A stretch of DNA of 14,385 bases from CAYMCV01 sp964389005 (GTDB lineage Bacteria > Bacillota > Clostridia > Lachnospirales > Lachnospiraceae): the NCBI GenBank assembly GCA_964389005.1, contig CAYMCV010000061.1:1-14385 (forward strand). The letters run 5' to 3'. The position numbers and the translations under genes are program-made. Positions within the stretch are counted from its first letter, which is position 1. Every line of letters begins with the position of its first letter. Positions 1 through 6,438 of the stretch are shown here, piece by piece. The notes beneath the pieces were generated by a model. That model was given only the letters and a program-made list of their open reading frames with translations. It was not told where the DNA came from and did no database searches.

Positions 1-187
1 TTACTCCCTTTTTCACTTCACTCTTGCTGCTAACCATAGAGATTGTTGTGTTCTTGTTCTTTGCCTCCACAGTGCTTGTTGCCTCTGCAGTAATCGGTAA
101 TCCAAAGACTGTAACACATATTAAGGTCACAACAATACAAACGGCTTGAAACATTGCAACTGTTCTTCGTAATTTCATTGATTTCAT
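1..187 (-). CDS. Partial cohesin-type surface protein (N-terminus only), paralogue of the gene at 5406-6338
   Basis: The reading frame starts at the ATG at 187-185 and runs off the left edge after 62 codons. It begins MKSMKLRRTVAMFQAV, then a hydrophobic stretch (VCIVVTLICVTVFGLPITA) forms a signal peptide with likely cleavage near AEA, and the mature part starts with TTISMVSSKSEVKKGV. This matches, residue for residue in many positions, the start of the complete cohesin protein at 5406-6338 (RRTVAVFQ-ICIVVTL versus KRTVAVFQSICIVVTL; TTISLVSDKNEVKVGE). An AAGGAG ribosome site (197-202) lies 9 bp upstream. A start at 194 in another frame would give an unrelated peptide lacking a signal sequence, so I reject it. 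The cohesin domain itself is mostly outside the window, so the assignment rests on paralogy. The shared promoter and operator layout supports it. Confidence 0.8.
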   Translation of the reverse strand, partial: MKSMKLRRTVAMFQAVCIVVTLICVTVFGLPITAEATSTVEAKNKNTTISMVSSKSEVKKGV

Positions 188-232
188 TTTCCATATCTCC
201 TTTTCTTTTTTGGGGGGTTTTTGAATATCTGC

Positions 233-275
233 AAAATTGCAAGGTCAGTATAGCAATGTCAACACTTTATTTCTA
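233..275 (-). promoter_or_regulatory. Promoter of the left-edge cohesin gene
   Basis: Reading the minus strand, a -35-like TAGAAA (270-275) and a -10 TATACT (247-252) are separated by exactly 17 bp. The same pair with the same 17 bp spacing stands upstream of the second cohesin gene (6395-6423), although the spacer sequences differ, which argues that these hexamers are functional. A 24 bp block covering the -10 and the presumed start region (233-256) is identical in both copies. A TTGACA at 258-263 is an alternative -35, but it is absent from the other copy and its matching -10 would be poor. The predicted 5' leader is about 50 nt. Confidence 0.65.
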
Positions 276-290
276 CAAAATATACGATGT

Positions 291-343
291 AGTGACTTTT
301 GGACAAAAAAGAAGTGACTTTTGGTCAAAAAAGAAGTGACTTT
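291..343. repeat. Tandem operator-like array upstream of the left cohesin promoter (2 full units + 1 truncated)
   Basis: Units with core AGTGACTTTTGG begin at 291, 313 and 335, an exact 22 bp period or two helical turns. The unit nearest the promoter continues as GGACA, the middle one as GGTCA. The third breaks off after GTGACTTTT, where the stop codon of the neighbouring antitoxin gene lies (344-346). The first unit sits 17 bp from the -35-like hexamer (G292 to A275), the same distance as in the six-unit array near 6440. Position and phasing are what is expected for stacked activator binding sites. The binding protein is not identified. Confidence 0.75.
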
Positions 344-631
344 TTAAACCTTTTTCTTTGGCACAAATTCAATCTTCAACATCATGCCCATACCATCTGC
401 CAGCCTTTTTAATAAGTTTATAGAAGGATTTCTGGTTCCATTTTCCAATTTACTTATATCAGCTTGGTTAATGCCTGTTTTCTCCGCAAGTTGCTTCTGT
501 GTGAGGTTCTGAGAAGTTCTGGCATCAACAATTGCTCTTATTACATCAAATTCCGGTTGTAAATCGTCATATTCCTTCTTGAATTCTTGATCTCTCATCT
601 GCTCATCTAAAAAGTCATCTAATTTTCTCAT
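344..631 (-). CDS. higA: XRE-family antitoxin, HigA-like
   Basis: A 95-residue protein with a helix-turn-helix of the Cro/CI (XRE) type in its middle: LTQKQLAEKTGINQADISKLENGTRNPS, the usual pattern of antitoxins and phage repressors. It follows a RelE/HigB-like toxin gene and overlaps its 3' end by 17 bp, the toxin-first order typical of HigBA modules. I choose the ATG at 631 because AAAGGTG lies about 8 bp upstream; a GTG at 640 is in frame but has the ribosome site almost touching it. By family knowledge it neutralises the toxin and represses the shared promoter at 1011-1039. The stop codon at 344-346 abuts the operator array of the left cohesin gene, so the two transcription units are directly adjoining. 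Confidence 0.85.
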   Translation of the reverse strand: MRKLDDFLDEQMRDQEFKKEYDDLQPEFDVIRAIVDARTSQNLTQKQLAEKTGINQADISKLENGTRNPSINLLKRLADGMGMMLKIEFVPKKKV

Positions 632-983
632 TCTTACCACACCTTTCCAAATAATCCTCTCGATATGCCTTTGCTCGCTCTATCTCTGCTTTAGGGGTTT
701 TCTGTGTCTTTTTTACAAACCCATTTGTTACTATTATTTTGCCATCATAGAAGAAGAAATATAGTACTCTTGAAATATCATTTCCAACTTTTCCACGCAA
801 CTCAAATATTCCATCATCAATAGGTTTGCTGTATGGCTCTCGCAGCATATTTCCCTTTTCTTGAAGTATTTTCATTATACCTACCAATTTCGCACGCATT
901 TTGATATTTAAACTAAGTAAAAATTGTTCAACAGGAATCTCTCCGTTTTCTTTTTTATAGAACTCTACTGTAAACTTATCCAT
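615..983 (-). CDS. higB: RelE/HigB-family toxin (phage Gp49-like)
   Basis: A 122-residue basic protein with the layout of the Gp49/HigB branch of the RelE superfamily, which are ribosome-dependent mRNA interferases. Visible family features are an N-terminal EFYKKENGEIPVEQFL, a central helix, LREPYSKPIDDGIFELRGK, the strand pair ISRVLYFFFYDGKIIVTNGFVKKTQKTP, and a C-terminal helix AEIERAKAYREDYLERC. The ATG at 983 follows AAGGAAGG with good spacing. It is the first gene of a two-gene operon with the XRE antitoxin. Family membership is clear from the pattern; activity is inferred. It could have moved in as a unit, since such modules are often accessory, but base composition does not stand out by eye. 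Confidence 0.87.
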   Translation of the reverse strand: MDKFTVEFYKKENGEIPVEQFLLSLNIKMRAKLVGIMKILQEKGNMLREPYSKPIDDGIFELRGKVGNDISRVLYFFFYDGKIIVTNGFVKKTQKTPKAEIERAKAYREDYLERCGKNEKIR

Positions 984-1010
984 ATTCCTTCCTTGTATAC
1001 ACTATAATTC

Positions 1011-1039
1011 ATTATATGGCATATATACCATATTGTCAA
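1011..1039 (-). promoter_or_regulatory. Consensus promoter of the toxin-antitoxin operon
   Basis: On the minus strand TTGACA (1034-1039), a 17 bp spacer and TATAAT (1011-1016) form a perfect sigma-70-type promoter. The predicted start of transcription is about 20 nt before the toxin ATG at 983, leaving a short leader with the ribosome site. Confidence 0.88.
1015..1032. promoter_or_regulatory. Dyad in promoter spacer, probable antitoxin operator
   Basis: TATGGYATATATRCCATA is an 18 bp inverted repeat with one mismatched base pair, filling the spacer between -35 and -10 and touching the -10. Binding here would block RNA polymerase, consistent with autorepression by the XRE antitoxin as known for HigA proteins. 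Assignment to that protein is inference. Confidence 0.65.
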
Positions 1040-1217
1040 CGACATAAATACTATATAAAGCGTAAATTGACGCAATATTTAATTACATGCATCGTTGCGT
1101 TTATTGTTCCAATGTGGTAACTTTGGTCGATATGACCGTGAGCAGAATCTGCAGATAAATAGAAACTATCACAATTTCAAGCAAATAGCAAGGCATAAAA
1201 TGATTCTCTTTATTTAT

Positions 1218-1260
1218 ACGCAAAGAATTCCATGCAACAATCGCATGGAATCCTTTGTGT
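1218..1260 (-). terminator. Long hairpin after the dockerin gene, probable 3'-end structure
   Basis: Arms AAAGAATTCCATGC (1222-1235) and GCATGGAATCCTTT (1243-1256) pair over 14 positions with one G-U, around a 7 nt loop. Pairing extends outward through 1218/1260 with one further G-U. It starts about 64 bp after the stop of the dockerin gene. There is no clean U tract on the minus-strand side, so it may be an mRNA-stabilising stem or an imperfect terminator rather than a classic intrinsic one. Confidence 0.55.
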
Positions 1261-1323
1261 GTGTGTATTTGTACAGTGCTTGCAGTTTCACTGTACTTAG
1301 GGGAAATACGTTAAAACGCTATG

Positions 1324-4300
1324 TTATTGAATCAATCTTGCCACTGTGGACAAGTCTACGATATTAATCTTGCCATCGTTGTTCATATCGGCTTTTTTAA
1401 CTGTTGACCAATCAGTGCTTGCACTCGTTTTATCAATATGCCTTGCAATATAAGCAAGGTCTACAATGTCTACAATTCGATCGTTATTCATATCACCCGG
1501 AACAGGCGGAATCTCAACTTCGGATTCAATACGATAAATACGGTATTCTTCCTTAGCATAGGTATCGCTGAATTGTCCGTTTGAAACGATGATTGTCTCC
1601 ACTTCTTTGCCTGACGCATCAAGTACGGTTGCCGTACCGCTTGTAATATTCGGAATCGTAAATGTGGTCGTGATAATCTTATTCTCATCATAAGCGGCAA
1701 TATGCTTAGTCTCTGAAGCCAATGGTTCCGGCTCAGTCAGACGAACCGTAAACAGATAGATATCGTCACCGTCTTTTTTAGTCATAGTGTCCACGCGATT
1801 GTTACGAATATTACTGTCATCCGTCACTAATTCATCTTCTGAAAGATCGGGACCTAAAATAATCTGGTCGAAGGTTTCAATCCCCGTCATAAACTCACGC
1901 ATTGCATCATACTGAATCGTGTCATAGAGGAAATACGGGAACCAGTTAATCATTTTGACACCGTGTACCGTTGCAAGCCATGCTTCCATAAGAACTTGTG
2001 ATCCGGTAGGTGCCGGATTGTCATTTTCTCCCCCAAAAATATTGCATACTTCTACAAAGCATCCTGTCGGTAACAGATTCATATTACCGTCTTTGTATTC
2101 CTCAATTTCATCCACCCACAGTTCCATGATTCCTTTATCTTTGTTATGCAATCTTGGGTGCGTACGTTGTTCCAACGGATACATATCGAACAGAATTACT
2201 TCACTGTAAAAAAAGTGTCTATCGGAGTATCGGTTACTCCCTTTGTAGCTATAAATCAAGTCATTATCCGTGTTAGATACCAAATTGACAGCCAACGGAT
2301 GCTGATCATCAATCTCATGTGTTGCATAGTTCCATGCGGCAAGTACCGGAGCCGGTACCATGATGTTTCGTCCTCCAAGATTTGGCTCATCCGTCCAATC
2401 ATAAAATAACATGGACGAATTTGATCTGGAAATCTCTGCAAACTCCTGCATTCTGCTGATTTTTTTGTTTCGAGCCGACATAAATGAGTAATCACCGCGT
2501 CCAGGTCCGATTCCCATCCAACCTCGCTTGGCACCTTGCTCCAAGTAATCCTCCCATAATTCAGGATAATGATTATGATTCGGTGCCTCATTATAATAAC
2601 CGATTTGGTATGTGGTATTTATTGTTCCTTCAAACAAGTCAAATTTCTCACAATTCAACATAAACGGAGTTACCGGGAAATACAGTTCCCCATCAACGCA
2701 GATGGAATTCCACTCATTGATTCCAACCTGTGGAATGCCATCATAGGATTTTACATAGTATTCTTCCCACAAACCGCCTTCAATTCGATTATGATCTCTA
2801 TCGTACAATTGTGCACGGATTGTGTAGTTGTCCGCCGGAAGTTCACTTTGATCCAGCAAGAATTCCTCTTCGCTCTGTAGATTTGTTTTGCTGAGTATTG
2901 TCTGGTTCGATTTATGATTTTCTCCGATAAGCGTTACTTCCAAGCGATTCTTCGAATCTGATGTAATACTCGCAGGGATTGTCGCCGTAATAAACTGTGC
3001 AATACGTGCTGTGAAAGGTGCATGCAACAATTCATAGTCTTCCATCGGACTTTCACCTTCGACTGTAATTGTAATCTGTTTTTTCTTCTGATTCACAATG
3101 TTACCGATTGGAACCATATTATCATCATATTTACTATACATTGTAATCGTCNNNNNNNNNNTCACCACATAAGTCCCCGGACACATATAGTAATGTGTTA
3201 CCGCATTCCCACTGTCATCAGTTTTTAATTCCGGTTTGGCATTCAATTGATATCCGTCACCAAAGTCCCAAGTAAATCGTGCTTTCCCAAGTTCTTTCAT
3301 GTCCGTATACGTCGAGCCCTCTGCCGTGAAAAAGACTTCTTCGTTGACTCTGACTTGATTGCCCGGCCGTACCTCAATATCCGGGATCAAACCGGTCACA
3401 CCCGTGCCTCCTTCAACGTGAAAATCAATCCCCTGCGATTGATATGTATTTCCTTCCAAATCTGTGACAATTGCATATAATGTGTGCATTCCTGTTTCAA
3501 TCTGTGTGAAATCAACCGTTAATTCATATGCATAGGGACTTGTTGCCTGTGCTACACTGACAGGTTCGCCAAGCAGGCTGTAATCAAGTCGATATTGAAC
3601 AGATGCAACGCCATGAATTCCATATGCCGACGTCTGTAGGGTTCTCGTTCCTTTCACGACACTTCCTGTGGGCAAATTGATAATCTCTGCATAGGGTACT
3701 GTTGTCTTGGCTCCATTTACCGATGTGCGATATGCCGTCCACATTGCATCTGTAAAATTGCTTTGATATGGATTATCGGTATCCGAAACAATCCCGTTTG
3801 TCCGATGTGCCACTGCAAATCGGTTTCCTGCAACGCCGGTATCGGGAAGGGTCCAAATACCAAAGTACTCCCATCGATCGACATAAGCACGCATTCTGTC
3901 CCATTCATCAATCGGCCATGCATTTTTTAGCGCAGGCATCATATGGGTTGCAAGAATCTCGCTCTTTTGTGCCTCTGACAGATAAGCCTGTTTGACTCCG
4001 TCCGTTGGAATTCCGCCATCAATTTGTCCATACGGGTCTTTTACGGAGTTTATCAAATTGGCATCGGAACCAAATAGTGTAAATTCATCTTCATTAATGT
4101 AAAAATACTTTGTTCCGGTAAAGTATTCTGCTTTTGGTAATTCTCTTTTACCATTTCTACAATCCAGCATGACCGTCGTAAACGCAGCGGGAAGCAAGTG
4201 CAACGGCTCTGCGCCTTCACTTTCCCAAGTCTCCCGTGCGTCTAATGCAGTCCATAAGCGGTCAATCCCATATTGAAGATAGGGGATTAACAACGGCATT

Positions 4301-5361
4301 TTATCTTCTATGGAATCTGTCATCATCAACCGATATGCCGCGGCGGTAATCTCCTCGTTATATGCTTTTTCATCCGCAACGGTATGCAGTGAACACAATA
4401 TACGTCTCATATCGCCGCTTTTATGTTCCAATCGAACCTTGGAAAATGCTTCTGTTAAGCTTTCTATGGAAGGTGTATTTGCAACCGGCGCATATGAATT
4501 CGGAAGCAAATCCGTTTTGAGCATATCCAAAGTATAACTTATTTTTGATCCTCTACTATAAGCCGGTCGAAATGTTCGCGCTCCGTTATCAGCAGGCATA
4601 AATTCAACCGCAGTGAGGACAACCGCAGTCTTAATTTGTGGATTTGCGCCTCCCACCGATATAGTTTTAACAATCGAATTTGTTCCTCTTGACTTATAAG
4701 GGAACGTCGGAATCAATGTCTCATCAAAACCGGTATTCTCACCGCCGACAAATCCTTGTCCACCGGTTACTCTCGGATTGACTTCCCATCCATTACTCTG
4801 CGTTGTGTTGTCGTACGCCGGTGTGATGTTGTTAATCGTTACTGTCCCCCAATTCCCATACACCCAATAATCTCCCGTCACATATCTTCCGACGGTATAT
4901 GCCTTATCAAATGTGAATTCGACTCCGTCGATATACACCCTATCGACTTTTGCAGTCTCACCCGGCTTCACATCCGGGTAATTCGCTCCAACATTTTGAG
5001 GCAATATGGCATCTGACGGTGCCACTTCCAATATATTATTTGTCGATGCCGCTTTCGGTGCACCGTTATCAGCACCTTGCGGAGTTTCTGATTGCTCTTG
5101 CGGTGATTCTGATTGCTCTTGCGGTGTTTCTGATTGCTCCGGCACAACTTCCGCTTGCTCCGGCGGTGTTTCCGATTGCTCCGGCACAACTTCCGATTGC
5201 TCCGGCGGTGTTTCCGATTGCTCCGGCACAACTTCCGATTGCTCCTGAACAATTTCTCCGGCTCTAACAAAGTTCGGATTAATGGTTGTCACCAACAGAA
5301 TGACACACAACCCAAAACTTATGCTTCGAATAAAACGTTTTTTGCACTTTTTTCTTGTCAT
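1324..5361 (-). CDS. Large secreted dockerin protein with Ig/PKD domains and a putative TIM-barrel glycosidase-like domain
   Basis: About 1345 residues, partly interrupted by an N run. Order: basic start and signal peptide (1-34, ending FVRA); eight 7-residue repeats with core EQSE (40-95), a flexible linker; a region of unknown fold with many aromatic residues and helices (about 115-560); an Ig-like stretch (about 560-650, GVASVQYRLDYSLLGEPV); a PKD domain (about 655-775, FTWDFGDGYQ and GTYVV); a beta-rich segment; a probable alpha/beta-barrel (about 880-1190) opening with NEWNSICVDGELYFPVTPFM and holding FYDWTDEPN, where the Glu near residue 992 is a candidate acid/base; and a C-terminal type I dockerin with two calcium loops (DMNNDRIVDIVDL, DMNNDGKINIVDL) in the last 60 residues. 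The dockerin should dock to a cohesin such as the one encoded 44 bp upstream. The glycosidase role is inference, and I do not recognise the GH family. Confidence 0.85.
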   Translation of the reverse strand: MTRKKCKKRFIRSISFGLCVILLVTTINPNFVRAGEIVQEQSEVVPEQSETPPEQSEVVPEQSETPPEQAEVVPEQSETPQEQSESPQEQSETPQGADNGAPKAASTNNILEVAPSDAILPQNVGANYPDVKPGETAKVDRVYIDGVEFTFDKAYTVGRYVTGDYWVYGNWGTVTINNITPAYDNTTQSNGWEVNPRVTGGQGFVGGENTGFDETLIPTFPYKSRGTNSIVKTISVGGANPQIKTAVVLTAVEFMPADNGARTFRPAYSRGSKISYTLDMLKTDLLPNSYAPVANTPSIESLTEAFSKVRLEHKSGDMRRILCSLHTVADEKAYNEEITAAAYRLMMTDSIEDKMPLLIPYLQYGIDRLWTALDARETWESEGAEPLHLLPAAFTTVMLDCRNGKRELPKAEYFTGTKYFYINEDEFTLFGSDANLINSVKDPYGQIDGGIPTDGVKQAYLSEAQKSEILATHMMPALKNAWPIDEWDRMRAYVDRWEYFGIWTLPDTGVAGNRFAVAHRTNGIVSDTDNPYQSNFTDAMWTAYRTSVNGAKTTVPYAEIINLPTGSVVKGTRTLQTSAYGIHGVASVQYRLDYSLLGEPVSVAQATSPYAYELTVDFTQIETGMHTLYAIVTDLEGNTYQSQGIDFHVEGGTGVTGLIPDIEVRPGNQVRVNEEVFFTAEGSTYTDMKELGKARFTWDFGDGYQLNAKPELKTDDSGNAVTHYYMCPGTYVVXXXXTITMYSKYDDNMVPIGNIVNQKKKQITITVEGESPMEDYELLHAPFTARIAQFITATIPASITSDSKNRLEVTLIGENHKSNQTILSKTNLQSEEEFLLDQSELPADNYTIRAQLYDRDHNRIEGGLWEEYYVKSYDGIPQVGINEWNSICVDGELYFPVTPFMLNCEKFDLFEGTINTTYQIGYYNEAPNHNHYPELWEDYLEQGAKRGWMGIGPGRGDYSFMSARNKKISRMQEFAEISRSNSSMLFYDWTDEPNLGGRNIMVPAPVLAAWNYATHEIDDQHPLAVNLVSNTDNDLIYSYKGSNRYSDRHFFYSEVILFDMYPLEQRTHPRLHNKDKGIMELWVDEIEEYKDGNMNLLPTGCFVEVCNIFGGENDNPAPTGSQVLMEAWLATVHGVKMINWFPYFLYDTIQYDAMREFMTGIETFDQIILGPDLSEDELVTDDSNIRNNRVDTMTKKDGDDIYLFTVRLTEPEPLASETKHIAAYDENKIITTTFTIPNITSGTATVLDASGKEVETIIVSNGQFSDTYAKEEYRIYRIESEVEIPPVPGDMNNDRIVDIVDLAYIARHIDKTSASTDWSTVKKADMNNDGKINIVDLSTVARLIQ
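1327..1503 (-). other. Type I dockerin domain (coding segment)
   Basis: The last 59 residues of the large protein carry two F-hand-like repeats, each starting DMNNDxxxxIVDL, separated by a 19-residue linker, the duplicated calcium-binding segments that define dockerin I. In each repeat the residues following the loop (AYIARHID and STVARLIQ) are the putative cohesin-contact helix. Being terminal and complete, it gives a firm family assignment for the whole gene. Confidence 0.9.
3152..3161. other. Assembly gap (10 N) inside the PKD domain of the dockerin gene
   Basis: Ten undetermined bases. The frame on both sides is the same. The flanks read ...YVV and TITMYSKYD, which join into a normal PKD strand if the true gap is about zero with a 2 bp overlap, so the N count is a placeholder rather than a length. 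Confidence 0.9.
5077..5244 (-). repeat. Eight 21 bp repeats encoding the EQSE linker
   Basis: Eight units encode EQSE followed by VVP, TPP, TPQ or SPQ. The first six alternate VVP with TPP or TPQ, so a 42 bp higher-order period is visible; the last two vary. It lies directly after the signal peptide and probably forms an extended, variable-length spacer. Confidence 0.85.
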
Positions 5362-5381
5362 CTTAACCTATATAACCTCCT
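5362..5381 (-). promoter_or_regulatory. Unusually distant ribosome site of the dockerin gene
   Basis: The strong AGGAGG (5376-5381) is 14 bp from the ATG at 5361-5359, longer than the usual 5-9 bp. A weaker TAGG stands about 5 bp away. No in-frame start lies closer to the AGGAGG because a TAG stop intervenes. Translation may therefore be weaker than that of the upstream cohesin gene. Confidence 0.5.
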
Positions 5382-5405
5382 TATTTTCTATATCCACGAT
5401 AATGT

Positions 5406-6338
5406 TTAAAACCGCTTCTGCCATGCAACGGCACCAAATGTAATCAATGCACCTGCTCCGATGACTCCGATAATCCAATATAATCCCATAGGTCTTGTTG
5501 TAGCTGTCGCGACAATTTCAGTATTCTGTACATCCGACTGTTCGGGTGTTGTCGCACTCTCCGGCGGCTCTGTTTCGGTCGTTTTTGCCACCTGTCCCTG
5601 TTGCTCGTCTGATACCACTTTCTGTTCCTGTTTTGCAACGGTTATTTCGTTGCCCTCTTTCTCTACGGTTGTTTCTTCTTTGGAATCATTCTCATTTGTT
5701 TTCAAAGTCTGCGTTTCCTTCGATATCTGTTCCTCTTTCGAAGACTGTGATTTCTCCGATGATTGTGACTTCTCCGATGACTCCGATTTCTGTGTTTGAT
5801 TCGAAGATCCGTTTTGTTTCGTCACATGCGCTACGGTTGCAGTCGGTAAATTAGTGGTCATAGTAACATCGCTTAGATTACTGTCGACCAACTGTGCCTT
5901 TGTTACTGCATAATCAATACTTCCTTCTTCCAATGCAGTAAATGTTAGGTTAATGATTTCTATATCCCCATCGTAAGATTTCCCATCACCGGTAAGCGTA
6001 AATAGTACTGTGATTTCATCTTCCGAAGCATTTTGGCTCTTAAAGTACTCTCCATCTTTGTCAATCTCAAAGCTTGATTTCTCTTTTTCATATCGTGCCT
6101 TGTCGGAATCATACTTGATTCTGTAATCAAATCCATACATGTCCTCCAAGTCGGAAGCATGCAACGAAAGTGTATATGTCTCACCAACTTTCACCTCGTT
6201 CTTATCACTGACCAAAGAGATTGTTGTACTCTCATTTTTTGCCTCTGCCGTGATTGACAACCCGGACACAGTCCCAAAGAATAAGGTCACAACAATGCAG
6301 ATGGATTGAAACACCGCCACTGTCCTTTTTTCTCTCAT
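5406..6338 (-). CDS. Membrane-anchored single-cohesin surface protein
   Basis: A 310-residue protein. Residues 1-33 are a signal peptide (hydrophobic SICIVVTLFFGTVSGL, cleavage near AEA). Residues 37-170 have the cohesin beta-sandwich pattern: TTISLVSDKNEVKVGETYTLSL, MYGFDYRIKYD, then INLTFTALEEGSIDYAVTKAQLVDSN. Residues 171-281 form a Ser/Glu/Lys/Thr-rich spacer with SSEKSQ repeats. Residues 284-306 are one transmembrane helix followed by the basic tail QKRF. There is no LPXTG motif before the helix, so it is probably held in the membrane rather than linked by sortase. AAGGAG lies 10 bp before the ATG at 6338. It is the first gene of an operon with the dockerin gene and is therefore the likely docking point for that protein. 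The weak alternative is a generic adhesin with a cohesin-like fold. Confidence 0.88.
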   Translation of the reverse strand: MREKRTVAVFQSICIVVTLFFGTVSGLSITAEAKNESTTISLVSDKNEVKVGETYTLSLHASDLEDMYGFDYRIKYDSDKARYEKEKSSFEIDKDGEYFKSQNASEDEITVLFTLTGDGKSYDGDIEIINLTFTALEEGSIDYAVTKAQLVDSNLSDVTMTTNLPTATVAHVTKQNGSSNQTQKSESSEKSQSSEKSQSSKEEQISKETQTLKTNENDSKEETTVEKEGNEITVAKQEQKVVSDEQQGQVAKTTETEPPESATTPEQSDVQNTEIVATATTRPMGLYWIIGVIGAGALITFGAVAWQKRF

Positions 6339-6380
6339 TCGTTTCTTTCTCCTTTCAATTTATGGTTTTTGGCAAATCTC

Positions 6381-6423
6381 AAAATTGCAAGGTCAGTATA
6401 GCAACGACATAAAATAATTTCTA
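6381..6423 (-). promoter_or_regulatory. Promoter of the cohesin-dockerin operon
   Basis: On the minus strand a -35-like TAGAAA (6418-6423), 17 bp spacer and -10 TATACT (6395-6400), matching the pair at 247-275. The -35 is a weak match to consensus, as is common in activator-dependent promoters, and the operator array lies immediately upstream. A 24 bp block from 6381 to 6404 is identical to the left copy (233-256). Confidence 0.68.
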
Positions 6424-6438
6424 CAAAATATGGAAAGC

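Larger units (their letters stand above)
984..1323. other. Intergenic region between toxin gene and dockerin gene
   Basis: This 340 bp stretch holds the toxin-antitoxin promoter and dyad at its left end and a strong hairpin at its right end (about 1218-1260). Between 1060 and 1210 I see no gene with a ribosome site, no RNA gene and no recognisable mobile-element end. Confidence 0.6.

Noticed and set aside
30..242. Minus-strand open frame beginning MQFCRYSKTP across the left cohesin start
   Set aside because: It is in a different frame from the paralogous cohesin start, has no signal peptide and runs through the leader sequence; it is a shadow.
291..343. Reading the tandem units as a CRISPR array
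   Set aside because: Units are 21-22 bp without distinct spacers, no cas genes, and they sit at conserved promoter distance.
291..343. Firm assignment of the arrays to a LytTR-family regulator
   Set aside because: Spacing and location fit, but the half-site deviates from known LytTR consensus and no LytTR gene is in the window.
1068..1101. ACGCAA / TTGCGT inverted pair in the intergenic region
   Set aside because: Only 6 bp with a long loop and no link to a gene; not distinguishable from chance.
1095..1367. Plus-strand open frame in the gap between toxin and dockerin genes
   Set aside because: No ribosome site, composition not protein-like, and it covers the hairpin and the dockerin coding end.
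5006..5248. Plus-strand Cys/Ser-rich repeat frames opposite the EQSE linker
   Set aside because: Period and content derive from the repeat on the coding strand; no start signals.
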